Origin: Caldithrix sp.
GTDB taxonomy: Bacteria > Zhuqueibacterota > Zhuqueibacteria > Oceanimicrobiales > Oceanimicrobiaceae
Length of the DNA: 12,037 nt
NCBI GenBank assembly: GCA_004357015.1
Contig: SMXE01000124.1
Coordinates: 1-12,037, forward strand
Reading direction: 5' to 3'
Position 1 is the first letter of the stretch, and every line of letters starts with the position of its first letter. Positions 1 through 6,697 of the stretch are shown piece by piece. The position numbers were made by a program, and so were the translations under genes. A model generated the notes under the pieces. That model was not told the DNA's origin and searched no databases. It saw only the letters and a program-made list of their open reading frames with translations.

Positions 1-1053
1 AAGAAGATCCAACTCAAGATGGGTGAGGGAATAGCTGGCTGGGTCGCACAGCATGACGAACCGGAGATCATCCCTGACGTGGCCGCAGACCCCCGATTCG
101 CATCTAAAATAGATGATTCAACGGGCTTTCAGACGCGCTCAATCTTGGCCGCGCCGCTGAGCGTCAAGAACAAAGTTATCGGTGTTGCTGAAGTGATCAA
201 CCGCGTGGACGGCAAAGCCTTCGACGAAGAAGACTTAGAGCTTTTTTCGACTTTTTGCCGGCAGGTGGCTATGGCCATCGAAAACGCGCGCATGTACAAA
301 TTGAAGCTCGAAAAGCAAAAGCTGGAGCAACAGCTTGAGCACGCGAGAACCATTCAGCAGAGCTTCATGCCGCAGGTTTTTCCCAGCTCGCCAGACCAGA
401 AGTTTTCCGTTTACGGCCGGAGTCTGGCTGCGGCTTCTGTTGGCGGAGACCTTTTTGACCTCATCGAATTTGGCAAAGATGAGATCGGTGTTGCCCTCGG
501 CGATGTCACCGGAAAGGGGGTCCCCGCGGCGCTTTATATGGCGCGGCTCGTGAGTGACTTTCGTCTCAACTCGCAACTCCATCACGACCCCGCCGATGTC
601 CTGCGGGCGCTCAACAACCTTTTGGTCGACCGAAGTCGCAGGGGAATGTTTGTAACTTTTCAATATGGCATTCTTGACCACAAGAAGGGAACATTCACCT
701 TCGCCAACGCCGGACACCTGCCATTCATTCACGTGCAGTGTGGCCGAAAGACAGTCGCTTTATTGGAAGGTGGCAAGGGCATCCCGCTGGGCATTGCGCC
801 TGCCGCAGAAATAAGCACGGAGATGGTGCAACTTGACCACGGCGATCATATTGTGTTCGTCACGGATGGCATTATTGAAGCCAAAAACGAAGCCGGTGAA
901 CTCTATTCACTGGAACGGACTGTGGAACTCGTCAACCAGTCGTACGATTCAGCAGAGCAGGTTGTCGAAAATCTTCTGCAGGATGTCCAGCAGTTTGCTG
1001 GCAATGCCGACCAACACGATGACGTGACCATCGTCGCCCTCAAATGGAACTGA
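1..1053 (+). CDS. GAF-domain PP2C-type (SpoIIE/RsbU-like) serine phosphatase, 5' truncated
   Basis: The frame is open to the left edge, so the start lies outside the window and 350 residues are visible. Residues 1-95 are the C-terminal half of a GAF sensor domain (GEGIAGWVA, then a basic hydrophobic core ending in a signalling helix). A short coiled coil (about 98-118, LEHARTIQQSFMP) leads into a SpoIIE/PP2C domain. All the metal-binding acidic motifs are present: VGGDLFDL (D150), GDVTGKGVPAAL (D168), VTDGIIEA (D289) and the terminal HDDVTIV (D340/D341). Family members dephosphorylate STAS anti-anti-sigma proteins in response to the sensor domain. The gene ends one base before an RsbW-type kinase, which is followed by a STAS protein, so its substrate is probably that STAS protein (inferred). 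The signal sensed by the GAF domain cannot be read. Confidence 0.95.
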   Translation, partial: KKIQLKMGEGIAGWVAQHDEPEIIPDVAADPRFASKIDDSTGFQTRSILAAPLSVKNKVIGVAEVINRVDGKAFDEEDLELFSTFCRQVAMAIENARMYKLKLEKQKLEQQLEHARTIQQSFMPQVFPSSPDQKFSVYGRSLAAASVGGDLFDLIEFGKDEIGVALGDVTGKGVPAALYMARLVSDFRLNSQLHHDPADVLRALNNLLVDRSRRGMFVTFQYGILDHKKGTFTFANAGHLPFIHVQCGRKTVALLEGGKGIPLGIAPAAEISTEMVQLDHGDHIVFVTDGIIEAKNEAGELYSLERTVELVNQSYDSAEQVVENLLQDVQQFAGNADQHDDVTIVALKWN

Positions 1054-1054
1054 A

Positions 1055-1468
1055 GTGAAAGAGATCGAAATAAAACTGCCGAGCGATCCCCGGTATTTGA
1101 AGATCATCAGGAATGGGATATCCCACATCAGCGAGATTTGCGGGTTTTCTGATGAAGAATGTAACGCGTTAACAATCGCTGTCGATGAAGCAGCAGCCAA
1201 CATTATCAAGCATACCTACAATGGCGATGAAAACCAGACCATTATTGTTCGCTTTACGATAAAGGACGACCGTCTTGAGATCATCTTGCGAGACTTTGGC
1301 AAGAAAATTGACCCAAAAAACATTAAGCCGAGAAATCTTGACGATATCCGGCCGGGAGGATTGGGTGTGCATCTTATAAAGAGCGCAATGGATGAGGTGA
1401 CGTATGACAACTCGCCGGAGGTTGGCAATCAGCTGATCATGACAAAATATTTACCCGGAGGGAAATAA
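1055..1468 (+). CDS. RsbW-type serine kinase / anti-sigma-like regulatory ATPase
   Basis: 137 residues from a GTG start, one base after the phosphatase stop; no good ribosome-binding site, so translation is probably coupled. This is a compact GHKL ATPase of the HATPase_c_2 class. It shows an N box with E45 and N49 (VDEAAANIIKH), a G1 box DFGKKIDP (80-87) and a G2 box PGGLGVHLIKSAMDEV (100-115). Length and motif order match RsbW/SpoIIAB/BtrW proteins, which phosphorylate a serine of a STAS partner and sequester a second target when the STAS protein is phosphorylated. The likely STAS partner is the next gene. No sigma factor gene is visible nearby, so the sequestered target is unknown: a remote sigma factor, or conceivably the transporter itself (speculation). 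Confidence 0.93.
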   Translation: MKEIEIKLPSDPRYLKIIRNGISHISEICGFSDEECNALTIAVDEAAANIIKHTYNGDENQTIIVRFTIKDDRLEIILRDFGKKIDPKNIKPRNLDDIRPGGLGVHLIKSAMDEVTYDNSPEVGNQLIMTKYLPGGK

Positions 1469-1477
1469 GGGAAACCG

Positions 1478-1816
1478 ATGTTAGAGGTTAAAACAAGAAA
1501 ACAGAATACGGTGGCGATTGTTGAAATCGAGGGTGAAGTCGACCTGTACTCTTCGCCGCAATTACGCAAAGTTCTACTGGAACTCACCAAAGAAAAATCC
1601 CCTGCAATTCTGGTAGATTTGGCAAACGTCAAATACATGGACAGCTCGGGCGTTGCCACCCTGGTTGAAGCATTGCAGCAGGTGGGGAAATACTCCGGCA
1701 ATCTCAAGTTGGCTAATCTACGCGACGCGGTAAAAGATGTGTTTGAACTGAGTCGCCTGGACAAAGTTTTCGACATCTATCAGTCCACGAACGAAGCTTG
1801 TTCAGCTTTCAAGTGA
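1478..1816 (+). CDS. STAS-domain protein (anti-anti-sigma RsbV-like / MlaB-position)
   Basis: 112 residues forming a single STAS domain. An AAGGG ribosome-binding site overlaps the stop of the kinase gene and lies seven bases from the ATG. The diagnostic stretch VDLANVKYMDSSGVATL (46-62) keeps the D-S-S-G motif. S56 is the residue that corresponds to the phosphorylated serine of RsbV and SpoIIAA. The gene lies between an RsbW-type kinase and an MlaE permease. Two roles are therefore possible: the switch protein of the phosphatase/kinase pair, or the MlaB-like STAS subunit that binds the MlaF ATPase, or both. Known MlaB proteins usually lack a complete RsbV-type phosphorylation motif, so retention of D-S-S-G here is informative. 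Which role applies cannot be settled from sequence. Confidence 0.93.
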   Translation: MLEVKTRKQNTVAIVEIEGEVDLYSSPQLRKVLLELTKEKSPAILVDLANVKYMDSSGVATLVEALQQVGKYSGNLKLANLRDAVKDVFELSRLDKVFDIYQSTNEACSAFK

Positions 1817-1822
1817 TTTAAG

Positions 1823-2626
1823 ATGGAATATGTAACCAAATTCTTCGGCAGAATAGGCCACGTCACCTTAGAGTTCCTTGCTCAAGTAGGGCGCATTGCA
1901 GATCTTACCTGGCAGACGGCCTACTGGATTGCTGTAGCACCGTTTAAAGGCAAGGGTTTGCGCTGGAAGAGTACGGTTGAGCAAATGGTTCGAATTGGCT
2001 ATGAGTCCATTCCCATCGTCTGCCTGATCGCCTTTTTTGTGGGTCTGATTATCGCCATGCAGTCTGCTTACCAACTGCAACAATTTGGCGCGACAATCTA
2101 TGTTGCTGATATGACGGCAGTTTCCATCACACGCGAGCTTTCACCCCTTTTGACGGCCATTGTGATCAGTGGCCGTAGCGGTTCCGCCATTACCGCAGAA
2201 ATCGGCACCATGAAGGTCTCGGAAGAGATCGATGCGTTGCAAACCATGGGGATCAATCCGATCCAATTTCTGGTTGTGCCCAAGACACTGGCGATGCTGG
2301 TCATGCTGCCGACGCTGACTATAATGACAAACTTCGTTGGCATTTTTGGCGGCTACCTTATTTCCATGGCCACTCTGGATCTCACGAGCGCCAGATACAT
2401 CATGCAAACCATGAACGCACTTCAATTCGGAGACCTGGCGGGCAGCCTTGTCAAAAGCTTCTTTTTCGCCTTGATAATTTCGAAGATCGGCGCCTACGAA
2501 GGCTTTAACGTGGTCGGCGGAGCCGAAGGCGTGGGGAAGTCTACCACCCGCTCCGTGGTCTCTTCCATATTTTTGATCATTGTCGCCGACGTCTTTTTTA
2601 CAGCACTTTTCTTTTCGACATTCTAG
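1823..2626 (+). CDS. mlaE: MlaE-family permease of the phospholipid/MCE ABC transporter
   Basis: 267 residues, the usual size for MlaE/YrbE permeases. It has an N-terminal amphipathic region, then about five membrane segments (near 63-80, 100-116, 147-175, 205-220 and 245-265). The family signature GRSGSAITAEIGTMKVSEEIDAL spans 117-139 and is followed by a hydrophobic stretch beginning GINPIQFLVVP. MlaE forms the inner-membrane dimer through which phospholipid passes between the inner membrane and the MCE ring. The start is six bases after the STAS stop with only a weak ribosome-binding site, suggesting translational coupling. The ATPase gene begins one base after this stop. The direction of lipid transport cannot be inferred. 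Confidence 0.96.
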   Translation: MEYVTKFFGRIGHVTLEFLAQVGRIADLTWQTAYWIAVAPFKGKGLRWKSTVEQMVRIGYESIPIVCLIAFFVGLIIAMQSAYQLQQFGATIYVADMTAVSITRELSPLLTAIVISGRSGSAITAEIGTMKVSEEIDALQTMGINPIQFLVVPKTLAMLVMLPTLTIMTNFVGIFGGYLISMATLDLTSARYIMQTMNALQFGDLAGSLVKSFFFALIISKIGAYEGFNVVGGAEGVGKSTTRSVVSSIFLIIVADVFFTALFFSTF

Positions 2627-2627
2627 A

Positions 2628-3404
2628 ATGGCAGAAACTATCGTCGAAGTAAAAGATTTGGTTGTCCGTTACGGAACCCGGACAGTGCTCAATGGTGTCA
2701 ACCTTGCAGTCAAGAAGGGGGAGTCCCTTGCCATCCTCGGCAAATCGGGTTGCGGCAAGAGTACGCTTCTACGGCACATGATCGGTCTTTCAAAACCGAA
2801 AAGTGGTCAGATTCTCATAAGGGGCAAAGATATCTCTGAAATGGATGAGGATGAGAAAATAGAAGTTCTCAAGAAAATGGGGATGCTATTCCAGTCTGCA
2901 GCTCTGTTCAACTCAATGACTATTGGAGACAACGTGGCGCTGCCGTTGAGAGAGCACACAGAACTGGAAGAAAGCACCATCAAGATCATGACCAATATGA
3001 AACTGGATATGGTGGGTCTATCCGGATTCGATGGTTTTCGGCCATCGGAGATATCAGGCGGGATGAAAAAACGCGCGGGCTTGGCCAGGGCACTGGCTAT
3101 GGACCCGGAAATTCTCTTTTGCGACGAGCCCTCCGCCGGGCTGGATCCGGTGGTTGCAGCCGGCATCGACAAGCTCATTCTTAGCCTGAAAAAAGCCTTC
3201 AAGATGACCATTGTGGCTGTGACACACGAGATGGCCTCGGTCAAGATCATCGCTGACCGCATCGCTATGATGCACGAGGGCAAAATCCTGGCGATTGGCA
3301 GCATGGAGGAGCTTAGGGGTATGGGCCATCCTGTGATCGAGCAATTTTTTAACCGTGAACCGGATGATGAAGAGATCGACAGACAGAGGTATTTGATGGC
3401 GTAG
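2628..3404 (+). CDS. mlaF: MlaF-family ATP-binding subunit of the phospholipid ABC transporter
   Basis: 258 residues from the ATG at 2628. This start is one base after the mlaE stop and gives a normal MlaF N terminus (MAETIVEVKDLVVRYG); a longer reading frame beginning upstream would only overlap mlaE. All ABC motifs are present: Walker A GKSGCGKST (38-46), Q-loop Q89, signature SGGMKKR (143-149, the family's variant of LSGGQ), Walker B ILFCDEP with D166/E167, D-loop SAGLDP, and H-loop H200. It powers MlaE. The C-terminal tail (about 240-258) is acidic then polar, as in homologues where this region contacts MlaB and the partner subunit. That contact is family knowledge, not seen here. Confidence 0.96.
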   Translation: MAETIVEVKDLVVRYGTRTVLNGVNLAVKKGESLAILGKSGCGKSTLLRHMIGLSKPKSGQILIRGKDISEMDEDEKIEVLKKMGMLFQSAALFNSMTIGDNVALPLREHTELEESTIKIMTNMKLDMVGLSGFDGFRPSEISGGMKKRAGLARALAMDPEILFCDEPSAGLDPVVAAGIDKLILSLKKAFKMTIVAVTHEMASVKIIADRIAMMHEGKILAIGSMEELRGMGHPVIEQFFNREPDDEEIDRQRYLMA

Positions 3405-3427
3405 CCGCGGGGCACTGAACAAAGGTA

Positions 3428-3484
3428 ATGCCGAAAGTTGATGAGCATCTTGAAAACTTTAGACCATACGCGAAAAGATCATAG
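3428..3484 (+). other. possible 18-codon ORF and hairpin in the mlaF-mlaD gap
   Basis: The 89-base gap between mlaF and mlaD is the longest in an otherwise tight run. It contains an ATG-started frame of 18 residues (MPKVDEHLENFRPYAKRS) whose stop reaches the AGGAG site of mlaD. AAAGG precedes the ATG by only two bases, too close for a normal site. The same bases hold an inverted repeat AAAGTT/AACTTT (3434-3439 and 3455-3460) with GATG/CATC nested inside. It may be a processing or stability hairpin, a coupling leader, or chance. Confidence 0.2.
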
Positions 3485-3493
3485 GAGAGTCGC

Positions 3494-4396
3494 ATGACCT
3501 ATAGTTCGAACGAAGTAAAAGTTGGCTTGATGGTGGCCGTTGGCCTGACCATTCTCATGTTATTCCTGGTTGCGATTTTTGGCGTAAGGTGGGAGAAAAA
3601 CACCAAGGACTATCGCACTTATTTGGAGAACGTCCCTGGCATTGTCGTGGGTTCCCTGGTAAAATATGGCGGTATGGATGTGGGTTCGGTAAGCGGAATC
3701 ACCCTGCCTGACGCGACCACTGGTCAGGAAAAAATAGAAGTCAGGCTCAAAGTGGACGAGAAAACGCCTGTTCGCGTCAACTCCCAAGCGTTCATATCTG
3801 CCGTCGGTATCATGCGGGACAAGCACATCGAGATTTCGTCGGGCACACCGGACGCGTCATATCTGCCTCCGGGAAGTGTTTTGCAAGGCAAGGAGGTAGC
3901 CGACTTTATGCAAATGGCCGAGCCTTTTGGCGATCTGAGCGCAAAAGCGGAGGTGCTACTCGAGCGCCTTAGCGACCTTCTGAACGAAGAAAACCGCAGC
4001 CATCTGGCATCCATTCTTGCCAGCGTCGATACTCTGCTCAGCACAGGCGGCAAGCAATTCCTAAGTCTTACCGAAAATCTCGATAATTTAACCAGAAATC
4101 TCGCTTCGATCAGCGCCGATATGGACGACTTGATGAGTGAAAACAAACCGCATTTGAGCGGAACGCTGGCGAATCTGGATTCGACCACAAGGGAAACCGC
4201 CATGTTGGTTGCAGAAATGCGCAAAAGCGCCACCATGTTAAATGAGATGCTTTCCGCCAATGGCAGCAGCTTTATCGACATGATGGAGAACTTCCAGTAT
4301 ACATCTCAGAATCTGGAAGAATTCTCCCGCATGGTCAAGGAGCGGCCATGGCTCCTGGTGCGAAAGGCCGCACCATCGGAAAGGAAAATTCCCTGA
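3494..4396 (+). CDS. mlaD: MlaD-family MCE-domain protein (periplasmic substrate-binding subunit)
   Basis: 300 residues with an AGGAG site seven bases before the ATG. One N-terminal membrane anchor (about 11-30) is followed by an MCE domain (about 38-125), recognisable by the strand pattern VPGIVVGSLVKYGGMDVGSVSGI and by VGIMRDKHIEI. After PPGSVLQGKE comes a long predicted helical region (about 140-285) with heptad-like leucines and repeated LTENLDNLTRNLASI-like turns. The protein ends with RPWLLVRK, a usual tail of this family. MCE proteins form hexameric rings on MlaE and carry lipid in the periplasm. At 300 residues it is longer than the compact E. coli MlaD, and the helical extension may form a longer tube or reach toward the outer membrane (inferred). 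Confidence 0.95.
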   Translation: MTYSSNEVKVGLMVAVGLTILMLFLVAIFGVRWEKNTKDYRTYLENVPGIVVGSLVKYGGMDVGSVSGITLPDATTGQEKIEVRLKVDEKTPVRVNSQAFISAVGIMRDKHIEISSGTPDASYLPPGSVLQGKEVADFMQMAEPFGDLSAKAEVLLERLSDLLNEENRSHLASILASVDTLLSTGGKQFLSLTENLDNLTRNLASISADMDDLMSENKPHLSGTLANLDSTTRETAMLVAEMRKSATMLNEMLSANGSSFIDMMENFQYTSQNLEEFSRMVKERPWLLVRKAAPSERKIP

Positions 4397-4425
4397 ACTT
4401 TCTTAACAACCTAAAGGGGTTTTTG

Positions 4426-5043
4426 ATGAAACCGATTTCAACAGGCATTTTGTTTCTATTTGCTTTGCTGCTGTGTGCTGGCTGCAGCGGCGTGCCGCGC
4501 ACTTACTATTACCGGATAGACTATCCGTTGGAAATACAGCATGACCAAAGCCCGAATTTCCCATGGACGCTCGGTATTGGCCAGTTCAGCGCTGATATTT
4601 TATACGAAGGCGACAGGATTGTCTATCGTGAATCTCCCTACGAAGCGCAATACTACCACTACCGCAGATGGATTGCCCCGCCGAAAAAAATTGTTCCCGA
4701 ACACGTTCGCAAAGACTACCTTGCTTCAGGCGTTTTTGGCAAGGTTGTCTCACTGCCATCGCCTCAAAAGGTAGACTACGTCCTTACAGGCAATGTAGAA
4801 GCGTTTGAGGAGGTGGATGAAGGCAGTACTTGGAGCGGTGTTGTGACCATTCGGTTTCAACTCAGAGACGCGAAGACGAAAGAAATCATCTGGGAGGAAA
4901 GCATTTCGGAACGCACCACCGCCAGAAAGAGAGAGCCGGTCGAAGTTGTGCGGGCCATCAGCGAAAGTCTGAACAAAACGATCAGCAGATCTATCTCAAG
5001 CATAAAGGCGAGTTTACAAACAAACAACACAAGCGCTTTCTGA
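4426..5043 (+). CDS. ABC-transport auxiliary lipoprotein (PqiC/YmbA-like)
   Basis: 205 residues from the ATG at 4426, preceded by AAAGGGG with seven-base spacing. A longer frame beginning at 4348 inside mlaD would bury the signal peptide. The N terminus is a lipoprotein signal (MKPISTGILFLFALLLCAGC). The acylated cysteine is probably C20, although position -3 is Cys rather than the usual Leu. The mature part contains YYYRIDYP, then GDRIVYRESPYEAQYYHYRRW, which is characteristic of the ABC_trans_aux (PqiC-like) family, and an extended beta/alpha C-terminal part. Such lipoproteins sit in the outer membrane and pair with MCE-protein tubes. Its position directly after mlaD suggests it is the outer-membrane contact of this transporter. 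No MlaC or MlaA gene is visible. Confidence 0.88.
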   Translation: MKPISTGILFLFALLLCAGCSGVPRTYYYRIDYPLEIQHDQSPNFPWTLGIGQFSADILYEGDRIVYRESPYEAQYYHYRRWIAPPKKIVPEHVRKDYLASGVFGKVVSLPSPQKVDYVLTGNVEAFEEVDEGSTWSGVVTIRFQLRDAKTKEIIWEESISERTTARKREPVEVVRAISESLNKTISRSISSIKASLQTNNTSAF

Positions 5044-5110
5044 GTCCATCCACTCCGGCCAGGAGGCGCCGCCTGCCTTAGACCAGCCGAAAGAAAATCA
5101 GAGGATCCTA

Positions 5111-5699
5111 ATGGGGACGCTATCTTCACTTAATATTCTGATTGTTGAAGATAATGAAAGTGTGCGGAACGCGATTTCCTATCTTTTGAGCGAATCCAAA
5201 TACTCAGTAGAAACGGTCAATAGCGGAGAGGCCGCGCTCGACAAACTACAGCAAGCTACTTTGACCTCGTCATCAGCGACTACAAGATGGAGCAGATGGA
5301 TGGCATCGAACTGCTCAAGGCGACGAAGAAACCGTGGCCGGTCACGCAGGTGATGCTTCTGCGCTGCCTGCAAGAGAATGAGATTCGCCACGTCCCAGAT
5401 AGCAGCACCCGTACAGTGGACGTTCGTCTAGTCGTGGCCACCAACAAAAAGCTGGAAGATGAAATCGCAAGGGGAAGATTCCGGGAAGATCTGTACCACA
5501 GGATCAATGTCATTCCGCTTCCGTTACCCTTTTAAGAGCGCGCAAAGAAGACATTCCCCCTTCTCGTTGAGCATTTTATCAAGAAGTATGGCGATAGAGA
5601 CAACAGCCGTGTGAGCAAAATTTCTGACCGAGCACTGGCGAGGAATTGGGAATTTCCAAAGCCACATTGTGGCGAAAACTGAAATCAGCAAATGAATAG
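5111..5699 (+). pseudogene. decayed NtrC-family sigma-54-dependent response regulator
   Basis: Fragments in the right order are spread over several frames. Frame 1 (5111-5256) begins a receiver domain: LNILIVEDNESVRNAISYLL with the acidic pair, after an AGAGGA site. A one-base loss near 5257 moves to a frame reading YFDLVISDYKMEQMDGIELL, with the phosphoacceptor Asp in SDYKM. The text then jumps from the middle of the receiver (PVTQV) straight to the late AAA+ domain: LLRCLQENEIRHV, VDVRLVVATNKKLEDEI, GRFREDLYHRINVIPL, ending in a stop at 5535. RKEDIP follows in another frame, then LLVEHFIKKYG after an extra C in the run at 5556-5560. The end is ELGISKATLWRKLKSANE, a Fis-type helix-turn-helix, with its stop at 5697-5699. 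Walker A, the GAFTGA loop and most of the central domain are missing. It cannot make a working regulator. Confidence 0.9.
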
Positions 5700-5712
5700 G
5701 ACTAATAGGACT
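5695..5712 (+). repeat. 9-base tandem duplication AATAGGACT x2
   Basis: AATAGGACT at 5695-5703 is repeated immediately at 5704-5712. The first copy contains the old stop codon of the decayed regulator. It probably arose by replication slippage and ends just before the ribosome-binding site of the transglycosylase gene. Confidence 0.85.
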
Positions 5713-5716
5713 ATCT

Positions 5717-5726
5717 AAAGGAGGGG
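5717..5726 (+). promoter_or_regulatory. strong ribosome-binding site of the transglycosylase gene
   Basis: AAAGGAGGGG lies four bases before the ATG at 5731 and is the longest anti-SD match among the genes of this window. It fixes the start of the gene. Confidence 0.75.
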
Positions 5727-5730
5727 TTGA

Positions 5731-6441
5731 ATGTCTGCTCATTCTAGCAAGGAAAGCAAGGCGAATTCCCTGGCGCTGAGAGGGTTCATTGTCTTCTTTG
5801 TCTTATTGTTGGGTTTCACCATTGCTTACAAGTATTTTGGCCTTGGGGGGATTGAAAGCAACACCAAAATCAGAGATCTGGAGAAAGAGCTGCAGGACAT
5901 TCGCGCCGCCATAAACGTCGATAGCGTGCGGCAGTATAACATCCAGAAGATTATGCGGATAGTAAGTCGCTACAACGCGGATATGCCTTCCGGGATGAAA
6001 TATGAGATCGCTGATGAAATCTACAACATGAGCAACAAATACACCAATCTGGATGTCGATCTTATCTGTGCAACTATTACATACGAAAGCGGCAACACCT
6101 GGGAACCGGAAGTCGTTTCCGAGGCCGGCGCAATGGGACTGATGCAGATCATGCCATCCAGCAGCTTGTGGATCGCGCACTACGAAGGCATCACCTGGAC
6201 CTCACGAGCGGACGTCCTGTTCAACCCTGCTTATAACATCAGGATAGGCTGTCGTCAGCTTTCAATGTTTATTGAACTCTATGAACTGGAGGGGGGCCTG
6301 GCAGCCTACAATGGGGGTGAAAAGCGCGCTGCCATCTGGATAGCCAACAATAAGGGGAGCGGTATCCTCTGGGCCGAGACCAGCTATTACATTCCGCAGG
6401 TTTTGTTGCTCTACAAGGAATACAAGACAATGACCTTGTAA
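5731..6441 (+). CDS. membrane-anchored SLT-type lytic transglycosylase
   Basis: 236 residues. There is an N-terminal cytoplasmic stub, one membrane anchor (about 17-36) and a short coiled coil (about 45-62). A goose-type lysozyme-like SLT domain follows (about 100-232). It shows the catalytic glutamate in ATITYESGN (E119), the GAMGLMQIMP motif (133-142), and AYNGG (192-196), all typical of Slt70/MltC/MltE-like enzymes that cleave the MurNAc-GlcNAc bond of peptidoglycan to 1,6-anhydro ends. With only an anchor and one domain, it probably acts at the inner-membrane face of the wall. It follows a dead regulator gene and is separated from the sensor genes by a 200-base leader, so it may be transcribed alone or by read-through from the left. 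Confidence 0.92.
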   Translation: MSAHSSKESKANSLALRGFIVFFVLLLGFTIAYKYFGLGGIESNTKIRDLEKELQDIRAAINVDSVRQYNIQKIMRIVSRYNADMPSGMKYEIADEIYNMSNKYTNLDVDLICATITYESGNTWEPEVVSEAGAMGLMQIMPSSSLWIAHYEGITWTSRADVLFNPAYNIRIGCRQLSMFIELYELEGGLAAYNGGEKRAAIWIANNKGSGILWAETSYYIPQVLLLYKEYKTMTL

Positions 6442-6466
6442 CTCAAGATTTATATTTTTGATGCAA

Positions 6467-6496
6467 TTGAAAAACTTCTTGACTTTCGCCTATATT
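6467..6496 (+). promoter_or_regulatory. candidate sigma-70-type promoter upstream of the GAF-HisKA gene
   Basis: TTGAAA at 6467-6472 and TATATT at 6491-6496, each five of six to consensus, are separated by 18 bases in an AT-rich stretch just after the transglycosylase stop. Transcription would start near 6503 and leave a leader of about 150-195 bases. Seen as a match only. Confidence 0.4.
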
Positions 6497-6584
6497 TATG
6501 TACTTTTTGAGAGGAAGTTGCGAATTTCTGCTTCTTTCTGCAGCGTCCAATATAAACACGCACTTTCGGTCTCAGTCCTTGCCG

Positions 6585-6596
6585 TTCTGTACAGAA
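6585..6596. promoter_or_regulatory. perfect 12-base palindrome, possible operator
   Basis: TTCTGTACAGAA is its own reverse complement and lies in the leader before the GAF-HisKA gene, about 80 bases downstream of the candidate start point. It could be a dimeric regulator site. No matching regulator is identified in the window. Confidence 0.25.
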
Positions 6597-6697
6597 TTAA
6601 ACGATTTTGCCGATAAAACGCGTTATGGGCCTGCAGCATAATCGAACGTTTGTGGAAAATTAGTGGTGTGAATCGGCAATCCAAAGATCTAAATGAG

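Noticed and set aside
235..732. 165-codon minus-strand open frame inside the phosphatase gene
   Set aside because: It overlaps a well-conserved PP2C domain completely and has no recognisable motif or start signal.
5044..5110. GC-rich imperfect palindrome AGGAGGCGCCGCCT as terminator of the transporter operon
   Set aside because: The arms meet with no loop and there is no T run, so a stable terminator hairpin is not supported.
6443..6482. TCAAGA/TCTTGA inverted repeat after the transglycosylase stop as a terminator
   Set aside because: The stem is only six pairs with a 28-base loop, too weak; the second arm also lies within the candidate promoter spacer.
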